DNA of 64,000 bases, taken from NCBI GenBank assembly GCA_000697355.1, contig JNEN01001240.1, forward strand, positions 248,001 through 312,000, in the 5' to 3' direction. The position numbers and the translations under genes are program-made. Numbering within the stretch: position 1 is the first letter of the stretch; the number at the start of each line of letters is the position of its first letter. Origin of the DNA: Syncephalastrum monosporum B8922. Its lineage: Eukaryota; Mucoromycota; Mucoromycetes; Mucorales; Syncephalastraceae. The notes under the pieces were generated by a model. That model did no database searches. It was not told the origin of the DNA and saw only the letters and a list, made by a program, of their open reading frames with translations. Positions 8,964 to 21,634 of this stretch are shown here, piece by piece.

Positions 8964-11072
8964 GACTGACACCGCAATTACGAGACACGTAAGATTGGTC
9001 GAGTCCCTTTGGCAGCCAGTGTAAGTGGGAGGGTTGAACAAGTTTCTTCGTGCGGCGCGTTGTAGCGTTTTGGGTGGTTCAAAGCGCTCGTCCAAAGAGG
9101 AGCGATTGCCTTATTTTGCCTCCCCGACAACCGCACACTCTAGGCGACAAGTCGTTGGTGATAGGACCTTGTGACGTCAGTTTGAAACGCAAACAATGTA
9201 TGCGAGCTTCTCTCGTCCACAAGATGCATTCTACTCCTTTGCCTCTTCTCCTTCTTCTTTGTACAGTAATTTGCAATGATTTCTCCCAATCTTATTTTAT
9301 GTGTTCGACACAAAATGACAACACACCACTGGTTGGCTCAGCTTTGCCATATGAATATACTGCGTCATACTTTTGCTATCTAATCTTCTATCTTTGCGCT
9401 GTTCGCCAGGCGCATTATCGTTCAAGCTGCTGCCCCATGGAGGCGCACCTGTAACCTCGCTTCGGCCATTTAATATATAACCTGCAAAAGGAGAAACATT
9501 GAGATATAATGTAATGGGGGCTATTGGATGTCCATGTCCACGATAATTATACTATGTTGTTCCTGTATGCACAAACACTGCTCACCCTTGTTGTATGGAT
9601 AGCCTCCTTCCCCATCATGACGCCATTCTTCTTCGCCATGCTGCACTCCCCACCTCTTCCTTAATGATTGCTCTGCTCTCATTTTTGTAATGTAACACGA
9701 GTCTTACATACCTTCTTCCTTCGTAGTATACAAGCTACATCTATGCCAAATGTTTATATCCCACTAAGCAAATTATGAATCCATAAATGTATTATATCAT
9801 GTTCACGTCCATGCTAACATGTATCAAAGAGAAAGAAGAAGAGTCGGCGACAGCATGCAACCGGTATTCATCATCCTCATATTCGTCCTATTTTAACTGA
9901 TAATGCGTCCGCAAGCGATGGGAGGAATGTATTTCACCGGAAGTTCAGTAAAGGCTCATTAACGAAATCGTATATTCATACGTAAGTCTGACGAAAAATA
10001 TTCCTCGCTGTTGCGTCATGGAAACATATTGAAGAAAAAAGAGAAAACAAAAAGCTAATATTATAACGACATAGCAAAGGATCCAAAAAGAAACCGATAG
10101 ATTCAATATATTGTGAAGAATGTTCTATGCTAAAACTTGTGACTTATGAAGGGCATTTTTGATCCTACTGCCTTTTCCCTTGAGATCGAGATCGATCGCT
10201 ATCTTCATTAAATAAAAAACGAAAAAGTACATGCCGTAGGCTCAATGTGTCAGTGTAAGGTCTTGGCTAGCTCCTTTTTCATATGTAGACGATACTTGTG
10301 ATCTTGCTTGACTTATTTCGATTGAATACTGTAAAGTTGCAGTGCTCCTATGAAGAGCAAGTTACATGAGACAAAAATGAATAACGGTAGCATAGCACAT
10401 TTATCTTGGTAGATAAAGCATAGAAGGAGCCTTGCTCGCTCATCTTTAACAGCACATTCACGACATGATGAAGATAGCTCTGAAAATGCATACAGAAAGG
10501 AGGAAAAGGAAACAAGAGAGTCTTTGTAAGTACCGCTCGCATACCTTTATATAAACGGCGTCCGAACGCGTGGAAAAGTACCCCCACTATGCCATTGCCA
10601 CGCGTTACGATGTCTTTATCGCTTTCGTCCAGCAAAGTGCGTTCTCAAGGTGTGTCTCATCATTTTATATGTAATCTTGCAATTCGTATTTATCAATAGA
10701 GATGCAGATAAAAATGAGATAAGATGGCCCTGTGCTCGCGCGCATCGGCTGTACCAGACCATGACGCTTTTGTCGAGGCAAAAGGCCAATTAGACATGCT
10801 TTCCTGATAAAATGGGGATGAGTTAGTTAGGAGAAAAGTGATACTGCGCGCGCATGAGCATACGGTAGCGTTCATGGGTTATTGCACCCTTACGATGCAG
10901 CGAAGAGGCTGCTTCGTTCACAGGTTTGAGTGGTGGACTACAGTGTTATGTTGTGAGACACGAGAGATGTTCGATGATTTCTGTGGGCGAACCAAGTCGC
11001 GACGCAATTTTTTTTACACTTTTTTTTCGGTCATTCAGCCGAATTACTTAACTCTCAATCTTCAACGCGTTC
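8964..11072. other. 2.1 kb gap between CK2 beta and the FYR-domain gene
   Basis: The first ~150 bases are the CK2 beta promoter side. From 9480 to 10320 the sequence is A/T-rich and shows no coding signal. A minus-strand stretch at 10350-10800 has short open pieces that can be joined by splice-like signals, but two reading frames fit equally well, so I do not call a gene. The leader of the FYR gene is close to 11000-11072. Confidence 0.45.
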
Positions 11073-12348
11073 ATGCCAGCAACAAGACGAACTTCAAAGA
11101 GCCCCTCAATCCGGGGAGTGGATGTCGCAACGCAGACAGAGAATGAAACGGTGACGATACCCCTCGAGACATTTCGGCGGATCAAGTTGTCCATGATTAG
11201 GCTCAAGGCAGTAAGTGATACCTTCAGGGACTCGTCCTCCTTGTGGTTTGTTTAATATTCTTATGACGCAAACAGGAGCATTCGTATGCTGTCACTCTGG
11301 CCGAAAAATATGGTTCACGCACGTCCAAGGGCCAAAGCACGAGGTATTGTCCAGGAAACAAAAAGGACCTTCGCGTTTCACATGTACCCGTGCACTAACA
11401 CCCTCATTTGTTATTAGACGACGAGCAAGCGGATCAGAACAACTCCACCAGCAGCAGCAGCAGAAGCAGCCGAAGCGCAGTGTACAACGGACGACCAGTG
11501 ACATGACGATGGCCGACGGAGACGAAGACGAATTGATGGATGAACATACAGAAGAAAACAACGAGAATGAGGAAGTGGATCAGTTAGCGGATGAGGATGA
11601 TACGATAGCAATGGGTAAAAAGAAGAAAAACACACGTAAACCCACCAACAAAGCCAAATAATAGACCTTGATCACCTTAAACCGCCTGCCTCGAAACGAC
11701 GCGCCACTCGGCGCAATCCAAAGGAAGTACCAAGAGACGCAGATGGCAAGGTGCTCTTGCCCTTTGAATTCTCATCCATGAAATTAATCAGCCTTGGAGA
11801 GGTCGAATATGATCGACCCGCCTACCACAATGATCGTTATGTCTGGCCTATCGGATTCACCATTGAGCGGTAATTCTCATCTCAAATTGTTCTGGTACCA
11901 AGGCACCAATTCCTAAGTGTTGATTCCTCTCTCTCTCTCTGTTTGTTCTCTTGGGGTGCTATCAAACCACAGGACCTATTTTAGCATGCTCAATCCCGAT
12001 AGCTATACCACGTACACGTGCCGGGTGGAGGATGGCGGGCAATCTCCTTTGGTATGCTATAATAATCGTCTCGGAGACGATCGGCTCTGTTTGCGTCCGG
12101 TCGCTAACACGGTTGAGGGGTTTAAACAGTTCACACTACAAGCAGCCGATGCACCAGACGAGATCATCGAGAGCAGGACACCTTCAGGCGCATGGGTCGT
12201 CGTCACAAAGCGGGCAAATGCCGTCCGCGGTAAAAAGGCCGCAAATGCCATCTCTGGCCCAGAGTACTATGGCTTTTCCAACTCTCTCATCATGGGCCTC
12301 ATCAAGGAGCTCGACAACGTTGATAAATGCCAAAATTTCCGTGGATGA
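11073..12348 (+). CDS. FYRN/FYRC-domain nuclear protein (TBRG1-like)
   Basis: Six exons (11073-11210, 11276-11343, 11418-11614, 11665-11869, 11973-12051, 12130-12348) give 301 residues. The N-terminus is basic, then comes a short (CAG)5 glutamine tract and a very acidic stretch, then a basic patch (PPASKRRATRRNPKEVPRD). The C-terminal half is FYRN (LGEVEYDRPAYHNDRYVWPIGF, then TYFSMLNPDSYTTYTC) followed directly by FYRC (SGPEYYGFSNSLIMGLIKEL). FYR domains occur in chromatin proteins such as trithorax/MLL-type methyltransferases and in TBRG1; here no SET, PHD or JmjC domain accompanies them, so TBRG1 is the closest type. The 78-base intron at 12052-12129 is open in frame but removing it restores the FYRN pattern (SPL-FTLQAAD), so I splice it. 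Probably a nuclear transcription co-factor (inference). Confidence 0.85.
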
Positions 12349-13384
12349 CCTTGCAGAAATAATATTAACAATACCCGCTCTATGGGGATGCCTGGAGGAG
12401 AACAGAAACATCCTGTCGTCATTATTTGTCGTTTTTTACATATGCTTCGTCCCCATTCGTTTTCGTCAAACAGAAATAATAATGGTATTATTACCACATC
12501 GACCCCCCAGGAATAAGATCATGATCGCAGAAAATGAAATAGGTAATCTGCCTTGTTGTCAAGTAGGAGGGTATGAAGAGGGTCTGCTCCAACCAGGGTG
12601 ATATCTAGGGGAAGAGAGGGGGTTGGAAGAGCACCTATGAGTCATCCATGATCTCCTAAACTCGAGAAATTTGCACCTTTTTCTATGCGAGAGCATATGT
12701 AACCTTGGTGTATCCATTCAACGTGGAGGGAGATCTAGGGCTTTTTCTAGTGAAGTCCAGCACCGTCTCCGCCAAGACGATCACTCCGCAGCACAGTTGA
12801 GGATGCTGTGAGGCAGGACTTTGTATGCCCAATGAAGAAGCTGAGCACACCAACATTCAATTTTATGTGTGGCGCCACAAGCCTTCGTACTCCACAGCTC
12901 TTTTCAGGATGGAAAGATTTTCTTTTATCTTCGTTTATGCGCAGCATCTGCTTGGCTCTTTATTGCTGACGGATGATGAAACAATTATAAGAATGTCACT
13001 ATTTCCTTAAAAGTCATGGCACTTTCCTCGAATGGGTGTCCATTCCAGATCGAAAGAAAAGGTTTGAGTGAGCCAGAACTGCAATCTGGATGATTAATGA
13101 TATCAGGTTGACAGGAGGAGTAACAGGACATACGACAATTGTGTGTCCTGTGTGCGTCGCACTGATCACGGTCCAAGTCAAGGCTGCCACACCGAAATAG
13201 GAAATACTGATGTCATCTAGCAGACACCCAGTATCACCATGAAGAGTAAAAAGATCAGAAAGCCCGTTCCGCGCCTCCACCATATAAAAGAGACCCAAAT
13301 TTGTGGCCCAAGCCCCTCATCTTTTTCAACATTCAACCTTTGACTTACACACATACGTCAAAGACATACCACCATAGCATAAAA
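12349..13384. other. Gap before the bZIP gene
   Basis: The first ~250 bases are A/T-rich 3' sequence of the FYR gene. From 12600 to 13270 no gene is recognised. The right end is the bZIP core promoter, with a clean TATA box at 13283. Confidence 0.5.
13283..13289 (+). promoter_or_regulatory. TATA box of the bZIP gene
   Basis: TATAAAA lies 96 bases upstream of the start codon and is followed by a C/A-rich leader (13320-13384), as expected for a strongly regulated fungal promoter. Confidence 0.65.
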
Positions 13385-13786
13385 ATGTCAGCACAGAAAT
13401 GCATGTCGATCGATGCCATCGTAGGCCCCTCCACCCCTCCGCCGGAGCCGCTGTCGCCGCCCGACTCAACATTTGACTCTTTCTCGTCGTCGGGATCCAT
13501 CTCTCCTACCTATTCCGAAGTCAAATACCCAATCTCCACATCTTCCTCGCCGTCATCCGTCACAAGCAAACACAACTCAACTTCTCTCGATGAGCGACGA
13601 CACCGCAACAAGATCGCGTCCGCCAAGTACCGCGCCAAGAAGCAAGCTAGCATGCGCGCTATGGCTCAGAAATTGGCCGAACTTTCGGCGGAAAACGCAT
13701 CTCTCCAACGCGAGCTTTCTCGTGCGAACGACGACAACAAAGCGTTGCGACAGGTCTGCGAATCGCTAGTGGCAAAAACACAGTGA
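13385..13786 (+). CDS. bZIP transcription factor, 133 residues
   Basis: Single exon. The first ~70 residues are Ser/Thr/Pro-rich (a possible activation or phosphorylation region). Then comes the DNA-contacting basic region RRHRNKIASAKYRAKKQA (about residues 77-94; pattern N..AS.KYR) and a leucine zipper with heptads running to the end (LAELSAENASLQRELSRAND). The basic region resembles fungal sulphur and amino-acid regulators of the Cys-3/Met4/Zip type, so a role in nutrient or stress gene control is likely, but the target genes cannot be told. The protein is short, little more than a DNA-binding unit, so it may act with a partner. A TATA box lies 96 bases upstream of the chosen ATG. Confidence 0.88.
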   Translation: MSAQKCMSIDAIVGPSTPPPEPLSPPDSTFDSFSSSGSISPTYSEVKYPISTSSSPSSVTSKHNSTSLDERRHRNKIASAKYRAKKQASMRAMAQKLAELSAENASLQRELSRANDDNKALRQVCESLVAKTQ

Positions 13787-16700
13787 TTTCATACCTCAAT
13801 CCCAGAAAAAAATATCTTTATAATACCCAACCCTATCCTCCCCTTTGTTATCATCCCTTTTCTCTTTCTTGCCAAACCATTTCTTTTTATTCTTTGAAAA
13901 TATTTTAGCTCGTTTCCCAACAAGCCTTGTGAAAAATCCATTGCATCCCAGTACCTTTTTTGTAAATAAATCAACCATGAAGCTAAAAATGATAAAAATA
14001 TTTTGTCGTCGCGCGCCCTAGTTTTCGCAATGATGTTATGTAAAAAATAAACTTTGCTTCATTAAGGTTGCTGCATCGAGGCTAATCCATATCGGGATAT
14101 AGACAGAGCACAATGATGCCATCTCCCCTTCATGCCGCAACTGTCCGAATAACTGGTCTGAATACCTCCAACTTTTTGGTCCATTCTACACCGGTTCGCG
14201 ATCCCATGGTTTAAACCCTGTAGGGATTAGATCAACCAAGGTTACATGGTCTCCCCCTTCTTTACATGCATTTTTATCTTTTGCTCCCCCCCCCCATCAA
14301 ATAGCAGAAGATAACCATCATCTCGATGATAGCATGCTTCGACCAGCTGCTAAGAAAATACCAAATCCAGCAAGTTTGTGCTCTTTCAGGAGGATTTCTC
14401 ACTCTTCGATTTTGTATGTTTTCATTCTCTCTTAAAATTATGTATGCATGCTATCGGTATTTGCATTGTCAAATCATTCTGATATAATCACATACCACAA
14501 AAAAAGCCCGCCAGGAGCTGGTGCCATTTCAGTGACAGTTTCGACGGCCTTCGTTATCTACTGAAAGGAAAAATAAACCAAAGAAATAGTCGCAGGCCCA
14601 GACAATGTTTAAGCAGGATGTTCACAGACATTTTTGTCCCGATACCACTTGTCACCATTACAGTTTAAGACATTTAAGATCCAATGGAATGGCGGGCAGG
14701 ACAAGTGACATTTGATATTGTGGGTGTGTTATATGAGCGAAAAGGAGATAGCAGCATTGAGCGCGTTTACAGGTTGTCAGGTGCTTGCGCTTTCCCTTGC
14801 TATCCGTTTATAGACTCTCGAAAAGCCTAGAAATTGATAGAAAGCTTAAATTGGCGTGATCACTGAAATTTCTCTCCAGCACAAATAATTTAGGTTGGCA
14901 CCATCCTCATGTCTCAGTGATACCGGTCCGCACACATGGAGCACGCGTATCGTGGACGATCGCCTCGGCCTCCCACGCCTATAACACAATGAGGCGCGCA
15001 AGTCGGCACAGTTTTCTTTTTGGAGAACCACTCTCGCAGCATCTGTTTGTTCTCTCTTTAATATTTGTATGTAGAGCACGACAGTGTTGGGTCTTTATTG
15101 TAGGATATATTACGGCAGAAAATACAGAATATTAGTGTAGTATGATACTTCAAGATCATCCTGCATCGTACGCAGCACCACAACGCTTACGTGCGTTTAA
15201 ACATTAGGCTGGAAACCATAGACTGTATACTATAAGAGCGGTACGGGTGCTTGTACCACGCCATTCTGTATGCTATCATGCCGCATCCAAAATGGCATGG
15301 AGGTCGTCTGACATGGTGTTTAAAGAAGGGTGTGCGCAAAAGGATGCTGACGGGATTGCCATGTTCAGATGACATTTTCGCGTGCAAGTTTTCCTTTGCT
15401 TAGAGCGTCCCAGTTTTGAAGAACGTCTACCTTAAAGTAGGTAGACTCCCACTTTGAAGGCGTTAGACTGATTTAGGTAGTGGTCATACGCCGATGCACG
15501 TCGCACGCAACAAAAATCGCCATCAGCCCACCCCAAATCTCCTACTAAAACTAGACCGGCTGGTATCAGCGTATACAGTATTGCAATTTTTTTGGACATC
15601 CATGTACGATGTGTATATACAGTATATACTGACATACGACACATGTGCATCTACGCCCAAAGTAATCGCGATGATATCATGTATAAATGACCAGGTCGAT
15701 CTTTTTGGTCTTCAGGAAAGTAGCTGCCAAGAAATATGTAGCATGCACGTACCAGCATGCATTTCACTTTTAATCAGGGTAGAACCCTGTATGCATACAG
15801 TTGAGGGTTTCGATGGCTTTCTTGTGATTTTGAATACAGCAACTTCCGGATCTTCGACGGTCTCGGAGCCAGACGTCCGTGCGCGCTTGTACATCCCGCT
15901 CCGAAAGGTATCAGCGACATTTAATCGTGTAGTAGCGCAGAAGATTTTTTTCGCAGACATTTAAAGCAATTGTAAACTCGCTCGTGTCGAACCAACCACT
16001 TCGAACCACAAAATTCTTTTAGGGTTGTGCAGCACCGCACTAAACTTAGCACGGTGCATGAGACTCTGGTGCTTTTCGCATAACGCGCATCATACCTTAT
16101 TGACTGGTTGACATGCGCACAGTATGTACAATTAATGTTTATATTTCCTGGGGGGGGTTGCTCTTTTTTACAGCTTTTCAAATGCGAAACAGAGCTGGCA
16201 TCAGAGTGGAACGCGGACACGGTAGCGTACATGAAAAAAATCGACGATGATCGATGACATCATCCCAGTATTATACCTAGTGCTCCTCTGTAGGTTAGAT
16301 ATACTAAAGGAGAAGCAAAATATGCGTAAGGAGATAGTGTTGCATACCCATTTATATTAAAACAAAACATGAGAAGGTGCTCCATTCCTCAGACTTTGCA
16401 GGGAAGAAGGCTACTTCGAGTGAATTCTTTAATAGTACCATGTAAACAGTGGTTAGATAACGAGGTGGGTATGGAGACGTCTGTACAGAACACTAGTAGA
16501 CACAGTATAATTAAATTGCACCGCACTAAGCTATGTACAATGTGAACTGCGATCGGTATCGGTATGGGAGGTACTCTAACAACAGGCGTAAGATGTCAGA
16601 CACACCTCAGAGCGATTAGGTTAGAGTCGATTCCGTGACACCGTCACAATTTAGCATGAGTTGACCCTATACATGTTAAGTCTGGAAACAAAAGCCTGTG

Positions 16701-17999
16701 TCCATAAAGTTTAGATCCAACTGTTTGTCAAAATCAACATCAGCTCTTTTTGATAGAAACTATCGAGAATCACACTATTGGTTTCAACTCATTTGCACAA
16801 GAAAACTTACTACCGTATAAACAGGATATTTTGTTGGAGAAGTACGTACGATATGAATCTGCTCATCGCAAATATGTTTCTACCTGCGCTGAGCCGGGAT
16901 GTGAACTCCTCTACTACTAGTGCTACGCGGAAAATAATCAACAAATAAGAAGTATAAAATATACAGGGATAAACTAGAAGACGAATGATAGATAGCATCT
17001 TGTTGATAGCGACTGTTCGATGCGTTGTATCGCTGTATCGCTCGCCATATATCTCTGATAGTACATTAATACGGTATGTTGTATTCTGCAGTCTTAAAAC
17101 ATCAAAGTAATGGAGTAAGCATAAAACTTACCATTCCAAAGAAAATACGCTTTGAACTAGTCCCATCGAGGTCATTATTGTATATCTGTATCTATTAGTG
17201 TCAAGTAGAGTAGGACGTTTACCCAAAGCACTCAAAGGATGTACTGTATGAAGTACGACGGTATTGTGTGGTGTGACCTACCTTTGTTTTCCATATGTTA
17301 CTTCTGTGTGGTTTGGCTGGTGTCATCCCAGCAAATATATGGTCACGACCGCAGACCTTGAACTGCATTATCCTTTCACATCTACATTGCGCTTACGTAG
17401 TTGCTGAGCACTACAGCTTGTTTTAACACAACTTACTGAACTCCGGTCATGAGAGGCCTGGCAATAGATTCTTGCTATAAATGCACATACTCTTTCATCG
17501 AAGCAAAAACGGCTCTCGTCCTGGCATGCAGAACCTTTCTGCTTTGCTGGAGGACAAAAGCATGCGAGTTACATACGAGAATAGGACGATCAATATATAC
17601 TCTCGTTACTGCTATTGAGCTGCATATTCCTTTAAAAGAGTTGTACAAGCCTATGCAGCTTTATTTCTGCGTAAAGGAACATGCACTTCAAGTAGGTCAT
17701 GGACACGGCACATGTGACGAAGTTTGGAGGATACGTAAAGCATATTGATATGATATAGGGTTAAAGGACGGTGACGAATAAGCACAGCAATGCAAGTTGA
17801 AATGGACATTTGTACAGACGGAAATATATAGGTTTGAAGGCGATCACGCAAGCGTGAAACAGCGAGAGAATGAGGGTGATGGGTGGGTGGGAAAAAAGGG
17901 AAACCCATTTGGAAATCAAAGAAAGGAGACGAGGCACGGGAAAGCGAAGGAAAGAATGGGAAATAGTTGGTATATTATCGATATTGTCATTTTTCTTTG
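13787..17999. other. 4.2 kb gene-poor stretch
   Basis: No intact gene is recognised. Noted items: C-runs near 14285; a perfect 8-bp-arm hairpin GTCTACCT..AGGTAGAC (15425-15446) flanked by two similar copies of CCA(G/C)TTTTGAAG-like sequence; and an open minus-strand stretch (15960-15712) of reasonable codon use that might be an exon or relic. The rest is A/T-rich and unstructured to the eye. Decayed transposon sequence is a plausible explanation for the length, but I see no transposase motif here. Confidence 0.4.
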
Positions 18000-19731
18000 T
18001 TACGTCGAGGTATCCATCATCTCCGTCGCTTCTGTCGCTGGGCTTTCCTTGGTAGTCGAAGGGCGCCGAGACGATGACTGGGAACCGCGTACGACACGTA
18101 GACGCTCCAACCATAATTCGGCTCGCTCAATGGTGTCGGAAAAGACGCCCGAGACAGACCCAAGCATTTCGATCGATTCGTCACCAAAGTTAAGCAGCTT
18201 GATGGACGTTTCATGTACTTGTGGGCCAATGGCAGGTGAAGCCACGGGCGAGGTGGTAGTAGATGTGTTCAGGGCCGCCCAGCGGCCAGGCAGAGCAAGA
18301 ATAAAGCTACGCACGCTCGCCTTGGCCTGTTCCGGCAGACCGGAGCCAGCATACTTGCTAATGACATCGACAACTTTGCGAAGCGTGTCAATGATCTCCT
18401 TCTTGACCGCATTTAATGTCGAGGATGCTGAGGACGGCACGGCCACCGTTTGACTGTCGGATTTCGATTGTCCTTTTTTGTTCTTTGAGCCTTGGGTGGC
18501 AAGCGAGACGAGGAAATTGCGCAGAATGTCCATTTGCTGTTCAATGTGTCGCATCGCATACTGCAGCCAGCTGAGACAATAACGGAGACACTTCATACTC
18601 TCTTCGCTGATGACAGCTGCGGTCGTACCAGCCGCGGAGCCGGCATGCATCACGATTTGTTGCCAGCGGCTGCGGGGAATGGGGGTCGGGTGATGTCGCA
18701 CGGCCGTGGTCGATTTTTGTGACAAGCTGTAAGGGCGGTGGGGTGATGTCGAGCGTGAGGCGGGGCGGGATCGTGTCTTTTTGACTGCAGCCATATTAGA
18801 TCACAATAATTGGCATTCATTAACGAGGTGTGCCTACCTGTTTTGTCATCACGTGGCTCCTCAGCACGCCGTCTTCTGAAACCATCACGTGGCTCATCCG
18901 AGAGTGATGCCTGCGCGAGAGCCGTGGCCGCAGCCACAGCGGCTTCGTCCTCAGGGTCGGGACCGGAAATAGCCAGCTGTCGGCAGCGCTCCTCCAGCTG
19001 TATGAGAAGGACGGGAGTGTGAGTGATCAAAAAAAAAATTTGCCCCAACAAACTTGGCCACTTTTTTTCGTACCTCGGGTGATGCCGATGGGGCCCGTCT
19101 TCCGAACTTGTCATAGATTGGACCAGCAAACGATTCAACCATCTCCACTCCATATTTGACGACTCCGTTCGATTGTTTCGTTGTTTCGTAAGCGCGCAGC
19201 GCCGAGTTGACGAGAGGAAAGTTGGAGACGCGGTTCATGAAATGTGGAGGTGGTTGTGAGGTCGTATCATCGTCTGCCGGAGATTCGCTCGAGAAAGAGA
19301 GACGATTGTTGGAGAGCGAAGACGAAGTCGGGGTAGGGAGCGGTGAGCTTGGAGATGTGGAAGGTGCAGAAGCGTAGGTGGATAGCGGTGGGAGGGTAAT
19401 GTTGCTTGTGGGAACAGTTGTCTTGGCTACATGAAACAGTGCACGTGGTTACCAAAAGTAATTGAGACACCGGTCCAGTGTAAATGTGTGATGTGCGGGC
19501 GTGCGTTTCAAAAAAGAAAGTGTGTCTTCTTGCTTTGATGTTGATATTACCTTTTGCCATATCGCCCAAGGCTTCAGCTGCAAGCTGCACGTCAGGATCA
19601 GGATGATAGTCGTACGAGGAGCTTGTCGAGCTGACGGCTGAGGAACGACGCTGTCGTTGGTGATCGTGTTCTTCATTACCGCTGTTGCATAGTTGAGTTA
19701 TGGACATGGGAGACGAGTGTGATTGCGCCAT
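18000..19731 (-). CDS. OPI1: Opi1-family transcriptional regulator of phospholipid synthesis
   Basis: Exons 19731-19551, 19426-19074, 18997-18838 and 18784-18000 give 492 residues with matching phases. Family marks: NRVSNFPLVNSALRAYETTK followed by VVKYGVEMVESFAGPIYDKFG near residue 120-165, and the C-terminal block SRWQQIVMHAGSAAGTTAAV with ESMKCLRYCLSWLQYAMRHIE. In yeast Opi1 sits on the ER by binding phosphatidic acid and represses inositol-choline responsive genes when it moves to the nucleus. A short basic stretch (FRRRRAEEPRDDK) precedes the second conserved part. The first ~110 residues are Ser/Thr/Pro-rich. The start codon is the first ATG in frame with MAQSHSSPMSI. Whether it still works as an inositol regulator in this lineage is inference. 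Confidence 0.86.
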
Positions 19732-20749
19732 GGCTGCCAAGAATGAAGCAGTTGGAGAAGTGGAAAAGAAGAGAAAAGATAAGAAAGATACTGCAGGCGC
19801 AGAAAGGAAAAAAAAAAGAAGGAACTGAAAAATGCAACTGAAGGGAAAGGAGAAAAATAGGACAAAAGACTTGGGGCAATGTGCATGCGGAACCACTGCT
19901 TTTTTTTCTTTTTTTTTTTCACGTGCAACGCATTGGCCGCTATTTCACTTTCTATGTTACGCCTGCTCTCTCTGAGATTCGCGCCATTCGTTACCCCACA
20001 CCGTTTAGCCCAATTTTTTTTTTCCACTTGACCGTTAACAAGGTACCGTACTTTGTCTTCTGATGTATTATATTCAGCAAAAAAAGGGAAAGATGACGGG
20101 AGTCATTAGCATAATGACGATCTGGACTGCTTGCCGTGTCCGTTACGTGGAGCCTCGACCGAGAGTGAGGAATAAAAAACAATAAAGACTCGATGCCGCT
20201 CGCACACGACTTACGTCACACACAGAGCGGACATAAGTGAATATCGTTGTCCAACCGCCTTGCTGAATAATACTGTGCGTCAACATCCAGTACACACACA
20301 CACACAATAGCATACTACAGCATAGCATCATCTAGCAACAGGAGGGCAGACCACCATGCTCGCCACCTGTTTGCCCTTATTTTCGGTAGGCTCCCCAAAA
20401 ATAAATACAAACCCCATCCACCTTGTTCCCTGTCCATGTGGTCAACTGAACGAAGAGGCTCATATTAGATGAGAAGAACTTGAGGCACACCAGTTTGAGG
20501 CACGTAATTTTATTTTTTTCCGAGTAATTGCGTGGCACAGCATATGAGTCAGATTATGAAGTGTTCCTGATCGACAAGGATCCTCGCAATTTAGGCATAC
20601 GCATCAGTGTTTCGGGGCAGGCGTATCATGGTGCAGATATCCAGTACGAGCAGTCGTAGAACACAAATTTCAGGGCGGGCAGACACCAAGGCGGGGACGC
20701 TGAGTTTTTTTTTGTGTGCGAGCCAGTTTGACCTTGCCCTCTTTCTAAC
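19732..20749. other. 1.0 kb shared promoter gap (divergent genes)
   Basis: Lies between the divergent Opi1 and MCUR1-like genes. It holds several A- and T-runs (19808-19815, 19901-19920), a short (CA)n run near 20292 and no coding signal that I can support. Confidence 0.45.
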
Positions 20750-21634
20750 ATGTTTGCCGCTCATGGTCGTCAAGGTACAACCATTGCCTGTCATGGTAAC
20801 TTCCATTTATTCATTTTACTCACTTTATCCATAGCCCTAGGCCACTGGAATGCATGGAATGCGTTTCGGCAGCCCACGCGCTCCATCTTGAATGCCTCCC
20901 CTCTCGTTCACGCACGCCTTCTTTCTGGATACCATTTCGATACATTTAAATTTGTCGAACGATTAGAAGCAGAAGGCTTCAGCCGAGAGCAAAGCGAGGC
21001 CATCATGGCTTCGTTGCGTGAAGTCATTTCAGAAAGGTACTTTTAGTTTCTGATCTAATCGCTTCTTGTGTCTCACGCGAACGATGCTTGCCTAGTATGA
21101 CCGACCTGACCAAGGGCATGGTATCCAAGGCAGAGCAGGAAAAGGCAAGTGAAACAAAGACACACACGAGTACCCGTCATTAACCTAGCAACTTAGACTA
21201 TTTACACCTACAAGGTCGATTTCGCACATCTAAAGTCAGAGATCCAGCTGCTCGAGAAGAACGATTTCACAATGATGAAAGCTGAAAACGAACGCTTGGA
21301 GGGCGAGATTGAAAAGTTGCGTCAGAAACTACGCGAAGAGATCACCCGAATGCAGGCCAACGTGCGTCTTGACCTTCACCTAGAAAAAGGGAGGATCCGT
21401 GACGAAGCCAGTGCGCAAGAAATCAAAATCAAAGAAACAGATACTCGCATCGAGAGTGAGATCGCTGGTTTGAGGACCCAGATGGAGTCTATCAAGTTCC
21501 AGATCCTGCAGTACATGATCGGTAAAAACTACGCATCACACAAATACGGCCTAGTAGCTGACGTAACTCTTTGAATAGGTACGATAACGGGTGCTGGCGC
21601 CTTGTTCTTGGCTTACCTTCGCATGTTCCGGTAA
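20750..21634 (+). CDS. MCUR1/CCDC90 (Fmp32-type) mitochondrial coiled-coil protein
   Basis: Exons 20750-20774, 20835-21036, 21096-21144, 21215-21521 and 21579-21634 give 212 residues. The N-terminal ~45 residues are rich in Arg, Ala and Ser and lack acidic residues, as in a mitochondrial targeting peptide. The family block FDTFKFVERLEAEGFSREQS is followed by a long coiled coil (about residues 85-185) and one C-terminal membrane span (TITGAGALFLAYL). Family members sit in the mitochondrial inner membrane and act in calcium-uniporter or respiratory-complex assembly. The third intron (21145-21214) begins GC, not GT (AAG|GCAAGT), a rare but known class. The first intron is 60 nt and open in frame, so an unspliced form would add 20 residues; I prefer splicing because it leaves a typical presequence. 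Confidence 0.87.

Noticed and set aside
9223..9450. Possible small secreted protein (MHSTPLPLLLLLCTVICN..)
   Set aside because: Hydrophobic start only, no promoter or conserved cysteine pattern; likely chance in a C/T-rich stretch.
10348..10800. Possible minus-strand gene with pieces such as LLDESDKDIVTRGNGIVGVL
   Set aside because: Two different frames after the intron fit equally well and no family is recognised, so the model is not supportable.
13014..13298. Minus-strand open frame of 94 codons upstream of the bZIP gene
   Set aside because: It covers the bZIP TATA box and has no motif.
15494..15964. Plus-strand open frame of 156 codons
   Set aside because: No motif and low-complexity codon use; the opposite strand looks slightly more coding, so neither is called.
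17797..18453. Plus-strand open frame of 218 codons
   Set aside because: Antisense shadow of the last Opi1 exon.
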